NCBI GenBank assembly: GCA_047621345.1
Contig: JBLHLW010000008.1
Location: forward strand, 19,892-83,891
DNA from: Actimicrobium sp047621345
GTDB taxonomy: Bacteria > Pseudomonadota > Gammaproteobacteria > Burkholderiales > Burkholderiaceae_D
Length of the DNA stretch: 64,000 nt
Reading direction: 5' to 3'
Part shown: in pieces, positions 50,349 to 59,431 of the stretch
Layout of the letters: every line of letters begins with the position of its first letter
Position numbering within the stretch: position 1 is the first letter of the stretch
Program-made: the position numbers and the translations under genes
The notes under the pieces: generated by a model
Seen by the model: only the letters and a program-made list of their open reading frames with translations
Told to the model about the DNA's origin: nothing
Database searches by the model: none

Positions 50349-51206
50349 TCATGCTACTGACTGCAAATGTTCTAGCGGATGTTGATTTAGCGCTTTTGCT
50401 ACCCATGCTGACCAGCGTTTCGGCACTTTTTCAAGAACTTCTACTGCTTCGGCTTCGGTATCAAAAGCACGGAATACGCACGAACCAGAACCGGTCATTC
50501 TTGCTAAACCCGCTCCGCCTAGCCACTGTATGGCTTCGGTAACCGCCGGAAACAAGCTTTCCGCTACTGCTTGCAGATCATTTCGTCCGAAACCAATAAG
50601 AGCCCCGGAAAAGTCCAGCATTCTGACGGGTTTAGAATTCCTTGTCAATTCCGAAGACGCAAATATTATTGGAGTCGGTATCGTGACGCCTGGTTCGAGG
50701 ACCAGAAACCAGCATTCAGGGGTCTCCAGATGAACCAGTTGCTCGCCAATGCCTTCGGCAAAGGCGTTGGTGCCGAACAAAAAAAACGGTACATCGGCAC
50801 CCAGCTGCAAGCCTAGTTGTTGCATTTCTTTTCGCGTCATGCCGGTTTGCCATAAATGGTTCAGCACCATCAACGTTGTCGCCGCATCGGAGGATCCCCC
50901 GCCTAGACCGCCTCCCATGGGTAATTTTTTTTCAATTGCGATATCGGCGCCGTATCGACTGCCAGTGGCTGCCTGCAGCAGACGTGCTGCGCGCACAATC
51001 AGGTCGCTATCGTGGGCAATACCGGCTACTTCTGTCGTGCGTCTGATCACGCCATCATCGCGGAGGTCGAAGTGCAACAGGTCGCTACGATCGATGAGCT
51101 GGAAGGCACTTTGCAGCAGATGATAGCCGTCGGCGCGTTGCCCAGTCACGTGCAGGAACAGATTGAGCTTGGCGGGGGCCGGACAATTGTGCAGCTTGCG
51201 GTGCAT
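50349..51206 (-). CDS. ispE: 4-diphosphocytidyl-2-C-methyl-D-erythritol kinase IspE
   Basis: A 285-residue GHMP kinase of the MEP isoprenoid pathway. 'CPAPAKLNLFLHVTGQRADGYHLLQS' and the ATP loop 'LPMGGGLGGGSSDAATTL' are diagnostic, along with 'GLARMTGSGSCVFRAF' near the end. ATG 51206 overlaps the lolB stop by one base (TGATG). Confidence 0.97.
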   Translation of the reverse strand: MHRKLHNCPAPAKLNLFLHVTGQRADGYHLLQSAFQLIDRSDLLHFDLRDDGVIRRTTEVAGIAHDSDLIVRAARLLQAATGSRYGADIAIEKKLPMGGGLGGGSSDAATTLMVLNHLWQTGMTRKEMQQLGLQLGADVPFFLFGTNAFAEGIGEQLVHLETPECWFLVLEPGVTIPTPIIFASSELTRNSKPVRMLDFSGALIGFGRNDLQAVAESLFPAVTEAIQWLGGAGLARMTGSGSCVFRAFDTEAEAVEVLEKVPKRWSAWVAKALNQHPLEHLQSVA

Positions 51207-51814
51207 CAGACGGGCTGCCAGTTGTCAATGACGATCCGAATGGTCACGTTGCCGGCGACGTTCGTGCTGCGCGCGAGATCGATGCGTTTTGGATGCACCG
51301 TGTTGGTCGAGTCGTCCGCGTTCCAGCTTGCATACTGCAGCGTCCAGCCATCGCTGGTCAGGATAGGCGAATCGCTGCCTGGTGTGGCGGTCACGGCCTG
51401 GCCGTTCGCATCATTGGCGCGGCCTTGAAGCCAGTCGCGCAAACCGGCGATCGGCAGGGGCCAGCCAAGTGCGTCTGCTACTAATGCATCCGGATCAGCG
51501 GCGCTGCGCACCGGCTGTCCGGCTTGCGTCAGACTGGCTTGCGTCGGGGTGATGACGATGGTGGCAATGGTTTGACCAAGAGGCGACATGAGCGTCACTA
51601 GCGTCTGGTCGGCGCGCTGTGACCAGCTGAAGCTGCCGTGCAGGGCCTCCTCGTTGCCGTTGTGCTGATATCGCACTGACAGACGTCCGCTCAGATCAAT
51701 GGCGGCCGCCGGCTGGCTAGTTTGTGCTGATGCCGGCGGTAGTGGCATCGTGCTCGCGCAACCGGCCAGTAAGACGCACAGCAGGACGCCAGTGCGAACG
51801 AAGCCGTTGGTCAA
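51206..51814 (-). CDS. lolB: Outer-membrane lipoprotein receptor LolB
   Basis: 202 residues. LolB takes lipoproteins from LolA and inserts them into the outer membrane. It is itself a lipoprotein with lipobox LLAGC (Cys19), followed by 'IDLSGRLSVRYQHNGNEEALHGSFSW' and 'LGWPLPIAGLRDWLQGR', both typical. TTG 51814 overlaps the preceding TPR gene stop and has GGTGGAG just upstream; no better start exists. Confidence 0.9.
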   Translation of the reverse strand: MTNGFVRTGVLLCVLLAGCASTMPLPPASAQTSQPAAAIDLSGRLSVRYQHNGNEEALHGSFSWSQRADQTLVTLMSPLGQTIATIVITPTQASLTQAGQPVRSAADPDALVADALGWPLPIAGLRDWLQGRANDANGQAVTATPGSDSPILTSDGWTLQYASWNADDSTNTVHPKRIDLARSTNVAGNVTIRIVIDNWQPV

Positions 51815-53601
51815 AGCTCCACCCGAAGGCGTGAAAGCGTACTTTTCAGCGCGTCATTTTTTGGGTCCTTGGTGCGGGCATCGCGCCAAAATCGCTGTGC
51901 GTCGGCTTTTTCGCCACGCACCCACAGCACTTCACCGAGATGCACAGCAATTTCTGCATCGGGACGCAATGCATAAGCACGCCTCAGCAGGGCTTCGGCT
52001 TCTGGCAGTTTGCCTAGCCGGTACTGGACCCAGCCCATACTGTCTATGATGAATGGGTCGTTGGGCGCGAGGGCAAGGGCCTGTTCGATCAGCTTCAATG
52101 CTTCCGGCAGGCGCAGGTTGCGCTCGGCCAGCGAGTAGCCCAAGGCGTTATAGGCGTGCTGATTGGTCGGGGCCAACTTGATGACCTGACGCAGTGCGGT
52201 TTCCATCTTGTTGACCCTGTCCAGTTTTTCGGCCGCCATCGCGTAGTCATACAGAATGTCGATGTTCCCGGGGAAGCGTAGTGCACCAGTTTCAAGGATC
52301 TCATAAGCATCGTGTTGCAAGTCGGCATCGCGCAGGATCTGGGCGTCCGTCTGGATCACCAGTACTTGTTCGCGCTCGCTCGTGCCGGGGGTTTCGGCGA
52401 GTAGCTGGCGCGCGCTGGTTAACTCGCCACGTTGTCCCATCAACTGGGCGCGTTTAATTTGCGCGCCAAAATACGCTTCGCCGGGTCCGACACGCGCCAG
52501 ATAGGCAAGCGCTGCATCGGTATCCTTGCGCTCTTCGGCGATTTGCGAAAGCACCAGTAGTGCCTGTGCCGGATCGCGATTTTCATCGGGACGATCGGCT
52601 AGAACTTTTAGGTAAGTCGTCAGATATTGTTCTGCGCTTTTCAGATCGGAAGTTTGGGTGCCTAGAATACCAAGTGCAAACAGCGTGGTCAGGTCTTCCG
52701 GCTGGTCTTTGAGCAAGATATCGAATTCCTTGCGTGCCTGATCGTACAGATTTTGCTCGATGAGCATGCGGCCATAGGCGATGCGTATTTCACGACTGTC
52801 AGGATGGGCCGACAAGTAGGACCGTAGCGACTGCGCTGACTCTTTTTTATCGGGGATGACTTGGGCTAGCGTCAATGCTGCGATCTCCGAATCCGGTTTG
52901 GCTTTTAAGGCCAACGTGGCTTCTGCACGCGCCCGTATTGGATCGTTATTGTTAAATGCGGCTTGGGCCAGCGCGATATGTGATTCCGCCAAATCGATAT
53001 AGGGCGCGACTAGTTCCTCCATGACCTCGAATGCTTCTTTTTTGTCTTTGGCGCGCAGCAACAGGCGCTGAACCTGCAGTATCAGGATGGGACGACTTTG
53101 CGGCCTGATATCACGTAAGCGCAGTTCAAATACTTCCTGAAATTCGCTCAGATCGTCGCCGAGCAGGATCATCCCAACGTAGTATTGCGCCGCTTCGTCG
53201 GATTTTGGCGCCAGCGAACGCCAGAACCGAACCGCCACCATCGCTTCCTCCGGGCGCTTGGCCGCAATCGCCATTTCGGCCGCACGGCGGGCTATTCGGG
53301 GATCGCGGGTTTGCTGAGCTACCGAAATCATACTGATGTAAGCCGGTTGCCAGTCACCGCGCTGGAAGACGAGTTCGGCAGTCAGTAATTTGTACAGCAA
53401 ATCTTCGGTGAGTTCGACCAATGGCAGCCTGTCGCTGGCATTTTTTTCGGCGTTGCCGGAGCCTTCGTCAGCAATAGTCACGGACTGAGTTGCTGTGGGC
53501 GCCTCGACCGCTGCAGCGGTGGCGGGCCGCATCACGCCCGGCAGTGCGGCGCAGGCCGATAGCAAGAGCGACAAGGTTACGATGACGAAGGCTGTTTTCA
53601 A
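51811..53601 (-). CDS. TPR-repeat lipoprotein upstream of lolB
   Basis: 596 residues, a secreted tetratricopeptide-repeat protein. TTG 53601 with AGGA eight bases upstream gives the signal MKTAFVIVTLSLLLSAC with a lipobox at Cys17. ATG 53634 would add an unlikely acidic leader. TPR units recur through the protein, e.g. 'YNALGYSLAERNLRLPEALKLIEQALALAPNDP' and 'MGWVQYRLGKLPEAEALLRRAYALRPDAEI'. The family is common beside lolB in Burkholderiales; it probably scaffolds outer-membrane proteins, but the function is unproven. Confidence 0.82.
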   Translation of the reverse strand: MKTAFVIVTLSLLLSACAALPGVMRPATAAAVEAPTATQSVTIADEGSGNAEKNASDRLPLVELTEDLLYKLLTAELVFQRGDWQPAYISMISVAQQTRDPRIARRAAEMAIAAKRPEEAMVAVRFWRSLAPKSDEAAQYYVGMILLGDDLSEFQEVFELRLRDIRPQSRPILILQVQRLLLRAKDKKEAFEVMEELVAPYIDLAESHIALAQAAFNNNDPIRARAEATLALKAKPDSEIAALTLAQVIPDKKESAQSLRSYLSAHPDSREIRIAYGRMLIEQNLYDQARKEFDILLKDQPEDLTTLFALGILGTQTSDLKSAEQYLTTYLKVLADRPDENRDPAQALLVLSQIAEERKDTDAALAYLARVGPGEAYFGAQIKRAQLMGQRGELTSARQLLAETPGTSEREQVLVIQTDAQILRDADLQHDAYEILETGALRFPGNIDILYDYAMAAEKLDRVNKMETALRQVIKLAPTNQHAYNALGYSLAERNLRLPEALKLIEQALALAPNDPFIIDSMGWVQYRLGKLPEAEALLRRAYALRPDAEIAVHLGEVLWVRGEKADAQRFWRDARTKDPKNDALKSTLSRLRVEL

Positions 53602-53730
53602 GGGATAATCCTGTCTGTCCAAGCAAAATTTCATTCTACGCGCAACCTGTCTGATTCGCGTGCAGTCGCGCTGATGTTGGCAGTGGCCTGTGCATTCATT
53701 GTTTCCTGCTACCTGGAGTTTGCATCCACC

Positions 53731-54552
53731 ATGCCCGAATTGCCCGAAGTCGAAGTTACCCGCATGGGTATCGCCCCTCACCTGGATGGCCGTGTCATTG
53801 CTGCTGTCGTCATGCGCCGCAGTGGGTTACGCTGGCCGTTCCCGCCCGATCTGGCATCAACGTTAGTCGGACGGACCGTGCGCTCGACCGGGCGGCGCGG
53901 GAAATATCTGCTGATTGGTTTCGATCACGGTACGTTGCTCATCCACCTCGGCATGTCAGGTCATTTGCGCATCTTGCCGTTGGCGACACCACCTGAAAAG
54001 CACGATCATTTTGATCTGGTGACTACCGATCAGCTGATGCGTCTGACGGATCCTCGTCGTTTTGGGGCTGTGTTGTGGCATGCACAACAAGATGGACCGC
54101 TGGAACACCATGTTTTGTTGCGCGGACTGGGCATCGAGCCACTGGGAGCGACGCTGCTGGCACAAACGCTGTTCCACCAGACGCGCGGTCGACGCGCCGC
54201 CATCAAGCAGGTTTTGCTGGCAGGTGATGTGGTCGTGGGTGTCGGTAATATTTATGCTTCGGAGAGCCTGTTTCGGGCTCGCATCAATCCTAAAACACCG
54301 GCCGGTCGCATCGCGTTGCAGCGTTATATCCGGCTGGCCAGCGAGATTCAGGACACATTATCGGCAGCAATTGCCCAAGGAGGCAGTACTTTGCGCGATT
54401 TTGTGGGCGCAAATGGACAGTCAGGCTATTTTCAGCAAAGCTATTTCGTCTATGATCGAGTTGGCGAGCAATGTCGCCTATGCGGCACAGCAGTGCGCCA
54501 GATCAAACAGGGGCAGCGTTCAACTTTTTACTGCGTGTATTGCCAAAAATAA
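53731..54552 (+). CDS. mutM: Formamidopyrimidine-DNA glycosylase MutM (Fpg)
   Basis: A 273-residue DNA glycosylase/AP lyase removing 8-oxoguanine. The catalytic N-terminus MPELPEVEVTR (Pro as nucleophile after Met removal) is intact, as is the C-terminal zinc finger with CRLCG and CVYCQK. ATG 53731 is chosen because the N-terminal proline is essential; the longer frame from 53674 is excluded by this. It is next to the TPR gene on the opposite strand and near mutY. Confidence 0.97.
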   Translation: MPELPEVEVTRMGIAPHLDGRVIAAVVMRRSGLRWPFPPDLASTLVGRTVRSTGRRGKYLLIGFDHGTLLIHLGMSGHLRILPLATPPEKHDHFDLVTTDQLMRLTDPRRFGAVLWHAQQDGPLEHHVLLRGLGIEPLGATLLAQTLFHQTRGRRAAIKQVLLAGDVVVGVGNIYASESLFRARINPKTPAGRIALQRYIRLASEIQDTLSAAIAQGGSTLRDFVGANGQSGYFQQSYFVYDRVGEQCRLCGTAVRQIKQGQRSTFYCVYCQK

Positions 54553-54622
54553 CAGGCGGGCGGGCAGCGACGAATTTTTGCAGTTCCAGTCCGTTAGTAG
54601 TAAAGCACCGTGAGGAAACAGC

Positions 54623-56554
54623 GTGAGTGATCTTGTCCGAAAATTCGAACAGTACGGCGGCTGGCGTGACGTTGTAATCGCTGCGTTAACCGCCTACCGC
54701 AATCATGTCAAGGCAGTGCAATTGATGGATTCGGACAGCGAGCAGCGCATCGAGCAGATGGCTCTCCGACTGTCGACCGACAAGCTGACTATAGCGTTTG
54801 TCGCCGAGTTCTCCCGCGGAAAATCCGAGTTGATCAATGCGATTTTTTTTGCTGGTTACGGCCAGCGCATTTTGCCATCGTCGGCTGGCCGCACCACGAT
54901 GTGCCCGACCGAAATGCTGTACGACGAAACCTTCCCACCCTCGATCCGGTTGCTGCCGATCGAAACCCGCGCTCTGAGACAATCCATTACCGATCTGAAG
55001 TCTGATCGTAAGGCATGGACTGTAGTACCTTTGAATCTATCATCTGTTGATGATATGCAGGGTGCATTTCTACAAGTTAGTCTGACCAAGCGTGTGACGA
55101 TCGCACAAGCGCGCAGTTATGGCCTGTATGACGAAAACGATCAGGATGTTGCGCTAGACGCCGATGGCCTGGTTGAGGTGTCCCGCTGGCGCCATGCCAT
55201 CGTCAATTTTCCCCACCCGCTGTTGCAGCAAGGCTTGGTCATTATTGATACACCGGGACTCAACGCCATTGGTACCGAACCCGAACTGACGCTTAATCTG
55301 ATTCCCAATGCGCATGCAGTACTGTTCGTCCTGGCCGCCGACACGGGAGTGACCAAGAGTGACATCACGATCTGGCGCGATCATATTGGTCCTGGTGCCG
55401 GTCGGATGGTGGTACTTAACAAAATCGACAGTATGTGGGATGAGTTGCGCTCAAGCGATGAAATCGAACAGCAGATATGCCAACAGGTTAGTAGTGCGGC
55501 GCAATTGCTGGGCTTACAGGAGAGCCAGATATTTCCTGTCTCTGCGCAAAAAGGTCTGGTCGGCAAGATCAATCACGACTTCGCGTTATTGACGCGCAGT
55601 CGCATGCCCCTGCTCGAAAATGCACTGTCGCAGCAACTGATTCCAACGCGACAGCATATTATCCGTAGCCAACTTGACATCAACATTGATGAGCTTGCTG
55701 CGTCCAAGCGGTCTCAATTGCTTACGCGTACCCGCAACGTCGTCGAGCAGTTGCTCGAACTAAAAAGTCTGCGTGGAAAAAATCAAAACATCATTGATCA
55801 CATGATGAAACGCATCGATATCGAGAAGCGTGAATTCGATAACAGCCTCATCAAACTGCAGGGCACGCGGGCAGTGTTCGCGCGCTTGTCGAACGACGTA
55901 TTCACCAGCCTTGGTTTGGATATCCTGAAACAGGATATCCGGTTGACGCGACAGGCCATGGAGGGCAGTATTTTTTCTTCCGGCTTTCGCGAGGCGGTGC
56001 GGCGATTTTTCGAGCAAATCCAAAATAACCTGAGCTTGTCGTCGATGAAGACGGATGAAATTGCCGAGATGATGGCAGTCATGTACCGCAAATTTTCAAC
56101 CGAACACGGACTGGCCTTGTCGGCTCCGATGCCATTTTCACTCGACAAGTATGTGAAAGAAATCCGTATGATTGAAACGATCTACCAGCGCCAGTTCGGC
56201 GCTACTGCGATCGTCACTACCCGCACTGGCGTACTGATGCAAAAGTTTTTCGATTCGATTGCCTCGCGCGTCAAGCGCAGTTTTTTGCAGGCCAATCGTG
56301 ATGTCGAAGCCTGGTTGAAAGTTGTCATGGCGCCACTCGAAGGACAGATTCGGGAACACAAGACACAACTAAAGCGACGCCGCCAGTCAATCGAGCGCAT
56401 TCACCTCGCGACGGATAGTCTAGAAGAAAAAGTGGCGGCGTTAGAGCAAATGGAAGCGGGCTTGTTGACGGATTACAAACGTTTGCTCTTGCTTGAAGAA
56501 ACCCTCAGGGACGCCGTCCGGGCCGAATTGGCCGCCGTGGAAATGGCGTACTGA
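54623..56554 (+). CDS. Dynamin-family GTPase-like protein
   Basis: 643 residues. An N-terminal dynamin-type GTPase domain has P-loop A61-E-F-S-R-G-K-S68, the switch 'RTTMCPTEM', D209-TPG and the base-specifying N266-KID. The rest is predicted helical with coiled-coil stretches ('LKSLRGKNQNIIDHMMKRIDIEK', 'REHKTQLKRRRQSIERIH'), as in bacterial dynamin-like proteins acting at membranes. The first P-loop Gly is Ala here. GTG 54623 has GAGGAAACAGC upstream. It sits between mutM and mutY and its stop touches the mutY start. Confidence 0.83.
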   Translation: MSDLVRKFEQYGGWRDVVIAALTAYRNHVKAVQLMDSDSEQRIEQMALRLSTDKLTIAFVAEFSRGKSELINAIFFAGYGQRILPSSAGRTTMCPTEMLYDETFPPSIRLLPIETRALRQSITDLKSDRKAWTVVPLNLSSVDDMQGAFLQVSLTKRVTIAQARSYGLYDENDQDVALDADGLVEVSRWRHAIVNFPHPLLQQGLVIIDTPGLNAIGTEPELTLNLIPNAHAVLFVLAADTGVTKSDITIWRDHIGPGAGRMVVLNKIDSMWDELRSSDEIEQQICQQVSSAAQLLGLQESQIFPVSAQKGLVGKINHDFALLTRSRMPLLENALSQQLIPTRQHIIRSQLDINIDELAASKRSQLLTRTRNVVEQLLELKSLRGKNQNIIDHMMKRIDIEKREFDNSLIKLQGTRAVFARLSNDVFTSLGLDILKQDIRLTRQAMEGSIFSSGFREAVRRFFEQIQNNLSLSSMKTDEIAEMMAVMYRKFSTEHGLALSAPMPFSLDKYVKEIRMIETIYQRQFGATAIVTTRTGVLMQKFFDSIASRVKRSFLQANRDVEAWLKVVMAPLEGQIREHKTQLKRRRQSIERIHLATDSLEEKVAALEQMEAGLLTDYKRLLLLEETLRDAVRAELAAVEMAY

Positions 56555-57712
56555 GTGCAGCCACCAAACAGCAGTACCATTTCTTCTGGCGCCTACGCTG
56601 ACCCAGGTTTTTCCGCTGCTGTTATTGATTGGCAACAACGCCATGGCCGCCACGCCCTGCCGTGGCAAAACACGCGTGACGCTTATCGCGTTTGGCTGTC
56701 CGAGATTATGTTGCAGCAGACTCAAGTTACGGCCGTTATCCCTTATTATCAAAAATTCCTGACCAGTTTTCCGGATGTCCTCGCATTAGCCAATGCCAGC
56801 TCCGAGCAAGTGATGTCGCACTGGAGCGGACTCGGGTACTACACACGGGCGCGCAATCTGCACCAGTGCGCCAAGCGAGTAGTGGCTGAGTATGCTGGTC
56901 AGTTCCCGAGTGATCCCTTGCTCTTGGCCGATTTGCCTGGAATTGGTCGTTCGACCGCAGCGGCGATTTCGGCATTTGCTTACGGTACGCGTGCTGCAAT
57001 TCTTGACGGTAACGTGAAGCGGGTGTTCGCCCGTGTCTTCGGCGTTGAGGGTTATCCGGGTAGCAAGCCGGTTGAGGATCAGTTATGGCGGCGCGCAGTC
57101 GACTTGTTGCCGCTGGACGGCATCGAACGTTACACGCAGGGCTTGATGGATCTGGGTGCGACGTTGTGTACGCGCAGTCGGCCTGATTGCACGCGCTGTC
57201 CGTTGGCCGAACGTTGTGTTGCGTTGGCGACAGATCGCGTTGCTGTGCTACCGGTACGCAAACCAAAGAAAGCCGTACCGCACCGTCAGACGGCGATGCT
57301 GGTGGTGATTGATCAGGGCCAAGTACTACTCGAACAGCGCCCTGACAGCGGTATCTGGGGCGGCTTGTTGTCGTTGCCAGAAGTGGAGGCGCTAGCCCCG
57401 GCTGACCTTGATGACGAGAACGACAGCACAGTTTTCGAGCTGTTGCTGGAACAGGCGCTTGCACCATTCGGCGTTCCTGTCTCGTGTGCGCGTCTGACGC
57501 CGTTTTCACACGTCTTTACCCATTTCAAGTTGCAGATATCGCCGTACGAAGTACATCTGTCGCGTCGGCTCGATCGCACTGGTCAGGATAGCCATGTCTG
57601 GTATCCGGTAGAGGCGCTGGCTGATGCACCCTTGCCGGCGCCGGTTAAGAAGTTGTTGCTGGCATTGTTTTGCGCCGAAGATTTGTTTGCGCCGTTGGAC
57701 GCAAATCAATAG
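56555..57712 (+). CDS. mutY: Adenine DNA glycosylase MutY
   Basis: 385 residues. MutY removes adenine opposite 8-oxoguanine. 'GRHALPWQNTRDAYRVWLSEIMLQQTQV', the helix-hairpin-helix 'LADLPGIGRSTAAAISAFAYG' with Asp in 'ILDGNVKR', the 4Fe-4S motif CTRSRPDCTRCPLAERC (Cx6Cx2Cx5C), and a C-terminal NUDIX-like domain ('LEQRPDSGIWGGLLSLPE'). GTG 56555 follows the previous stop with no gap, so translation is coupled. Confidence 0.96.
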   Translation: MQPPNSSTISSGAYADPGFSAAVIDWQQRHGRHALPWQNTRDAYRVWLSEIMLQQTQVTAVIPYYQKFLTSFPDVLALANASSEQVMSHWSGLGYYTRARNLHQCAKRVVAEYAGQFPSDPLLLADLPGIGRSTAAAISAFAYGTRAAILDGNVKRVFARVFGVEGYPGSKPVEDQLWRRAVDLLPLDGIERYTQGLMDLGATLCTRSRPDCTRCPLAERCVALATDRVAVLPVRKPKKAVPHRQTAMLVVIDQGQVLLEQRPDSGIWGGLLSLPEVEALAPADLDDENDSTVFELLLEQALAPFGVPVSCARLTPFSHVFTHFKLQISPYEVHLSRRLDRTGQDSHVWYPVEALADAPLPAPVKKLLLALFCAEDLFAPLDANQ

Positions 57713-57783
57713 AGGCTTGCGGTCTGACAGCTAGGGCTGGACGATTTTGTCTTAGGTTGTAACGATAACTGAGGTCCGTCAAT

Positions 57784-58434
57784 TCACCCTTGCAAGAGTT
57801 GCTGTTGCTCAAGGCACGCATGAATCAGCGTCAGCCGCATCGCCGGATCATTCAGTTCCAGTAATTCCTGTTTGGTCTTTAAGGTTAAGGGCAGGATTTC
57901 ACTCCAGCGATTGGCGATCCATCCGGCATCATCGAGCCGCAGTGGCAGCGCAAACGGATAGTCTTGCACGTTGTTTTTGCCGATTCGCTGATCGAAGTCA
58001 TCGGTGATCGCTTTCAACGCTTCGACGCAATCCGCCTGCCCGGGTAGTGGCGCCATTGCAGGGTCCGCATCCAGATAGTCGACGCGGGCTTCTAGCCGTT
58101 GGTCGGCCAGCAACCGCGTCTCACGAATGCGAAATCGCAGACCGCCGCGTGTACCTATCATCAACAAGCCACCGGCCTCCATGTCCCAGTGGACGATGGC
58201 CGCGGAGCAGCCAACTGCCTCCGGTTGCGCCGGTTGCCCGGTTTCCGTGCCTTCCCGGATGGCCACTACACCGAACGGTTTCTCGAGGCGCATGCACTCT
58301 CGTACCATATCAATGTAACGGGTTTCAAAAATACGCAGCGGCAGAATTCCGTCCGGGAACAGCACTGTTTGTAATGGAAATAACGGCAGCCAGTCGGCAC
58401 CGTCTGTGGTGATGTTTTTCGTTGTAGTAGTCAT
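57784..58434 (-). CDS. LON peptidase substrate-binding domain protein
   Basis: A 216-residue protein consisting of just the N-terminal LON (PUA-like) domain: 'LPLFPLQTVLFPDGILPLRIFETRYIDMVRECM', 'FGVVAIREG' and 'GLRFRIRETRLLADQRL'. It lacks ATPase and protease domains. Stand-alone LON-domain proteins are widespread but without assigned role. It starts one base after the rapZ stop on the same strand. Confidence 0.88.
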   Translation of the reverse strand: MTTTTKNITTDGADWLPLFPLQTVLFPDGILPLRIFETRYIDMVRECMRLEKPFGVVAIREGTETGQPAQPEAVGCSAAIVHWDMEAGGLLMIGTRGGLRFRIRETRLLADQRLEARVDYLDADPAMAPLPGQADCVEALKAITDDFDQRIGKNNVQDYPFALPLRLDDAGWIANRWSEILPLTLKTKQELLELNDPAMRLTLIHACLEQQQLLQG

Positions 58435-58435
58435 G

Positions 58436-59299
58436 TCAGTCCATTTCGCGGTGGCGCACTACCACCCGTTCACTGTTGCGAAAATACGCGGCAAGATGTT
58501 CGACGAGGTAGACCGAGCGGTGTTGCCCACCGGTACAGCCGATGGCGACCGTCAGGTAACTACGGTTATCTGCCTTGAACGACGGGAGCCATTTTTCGAC
58601 AAAATGGCGAATGTCAGCCATCAGTTCGGCGGCCTCCGGCTGGGCGTCGAGGAATGCGATAACTGGCTGGTCGCGGCCATTGAGCGCGCGCAGCGCAGCG
58701 TCGTAGTGGGGGTTGGGCAGCATGCGTACATCAAATACCATGTCGGCATCGAGTGGAACACCAAACTTGAAAGCAAAGGATTCGAACAGCAGCGTCAGCG
58801 GAGCCCCGTCAGTGGCGACCAGTTCCTTGATCCAACTGCGTAACTTGTTGGCCGACAGTCCGGAAGTGTCGATGACATGACCGATTCCTTCGATCGTGGC
58901 AAGCATCTCGCGCTCGCGCAGAATGCACTCTGTCAGCGTCGGACGCTCACCCGGGGCTTGATCTGGCAGCCGCCGGTGGGACAGTGGGTGACTGCGGCGG
59001 GTTTCGGAAAACCGTGCGATGAGCGATTCGGTCTTGGCGCCCAGGAACAGAACCTTGACATCGTGTCCCTCATCTTTCAGGCGGGTGATGTCTGCTGGCA
59101 GGTCCGCGAGTGAGTCTGCGCTGCGCGCATCCATCGCTACGGCCAGGTTGTCGCCATGATCTTGCATCCGTGTGGCGACAAGCGCTCGCAGTAGCGTCGG
59201 CGGCAGATTGTCGACACAAAAGTAGCCCGCGTCTTCGAGAGCGTTGAGGCCGACAGATTTGCCGGAGCCGGAAATGCCTGTAATCAGAATAATACGCAT
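58436..59299 (-). CDS. rapZ: RNase adapter RapZ (YvcJ family)
   Basis: 287 residues. RapZ in enterobacteria controls GlmS by directing RNase E to the GlmZ RNA. It has Walker A GISGSGKS, 'DNLPPTLLRAL', 'VLFLGAKTESLIARFSETRRSHPL' and 'IGCTGGQHRSVYLVEHLA'. In other betaproteobacteria the protein sits near a PTS locus; here it is between a LON-domain protein and dusB. ATG 59299 is the family start. The frame runs open upstream as a shadow of dusB. Confidence 0.95.
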   Translation of the reverse strand: MRIILITGISGSGKSVGLNALEDAGYFCVDNLPPTLLRALVATRMQDHGDNLAVAMDARSADSLADLPADITRLKDEGHDVKVLFLGAKTESLIARFSETRRSHPLSHRRLPDQAPGERPTLTECILREREMLATIEGIGHVIDTSGLSANKLRSWIKELVATDGAPLTLLFESFAFKFGVPLDADMVFDVRMLPNPHYDAALRALNGRDQPVIAFLDAQPEAAELMADIRHFVEKWLPSFKADNRSYLTVAIGCTGGQHRSVYLVEHLAAYFRNSERVVVRHREMD

Positions 59300-59431
59300 G
59301 AGGTTGATCATACCGCACGCTGTGCATCGGAGCTGCAGCCTTACTTGGTTCGCCGCAGAAGGACGCGCGGAATCTCCAATAAGCCGGCGTGAACCAGATA
59401 AAATGCTGGTTTCCTCCTTTTGTCTGCCCGC

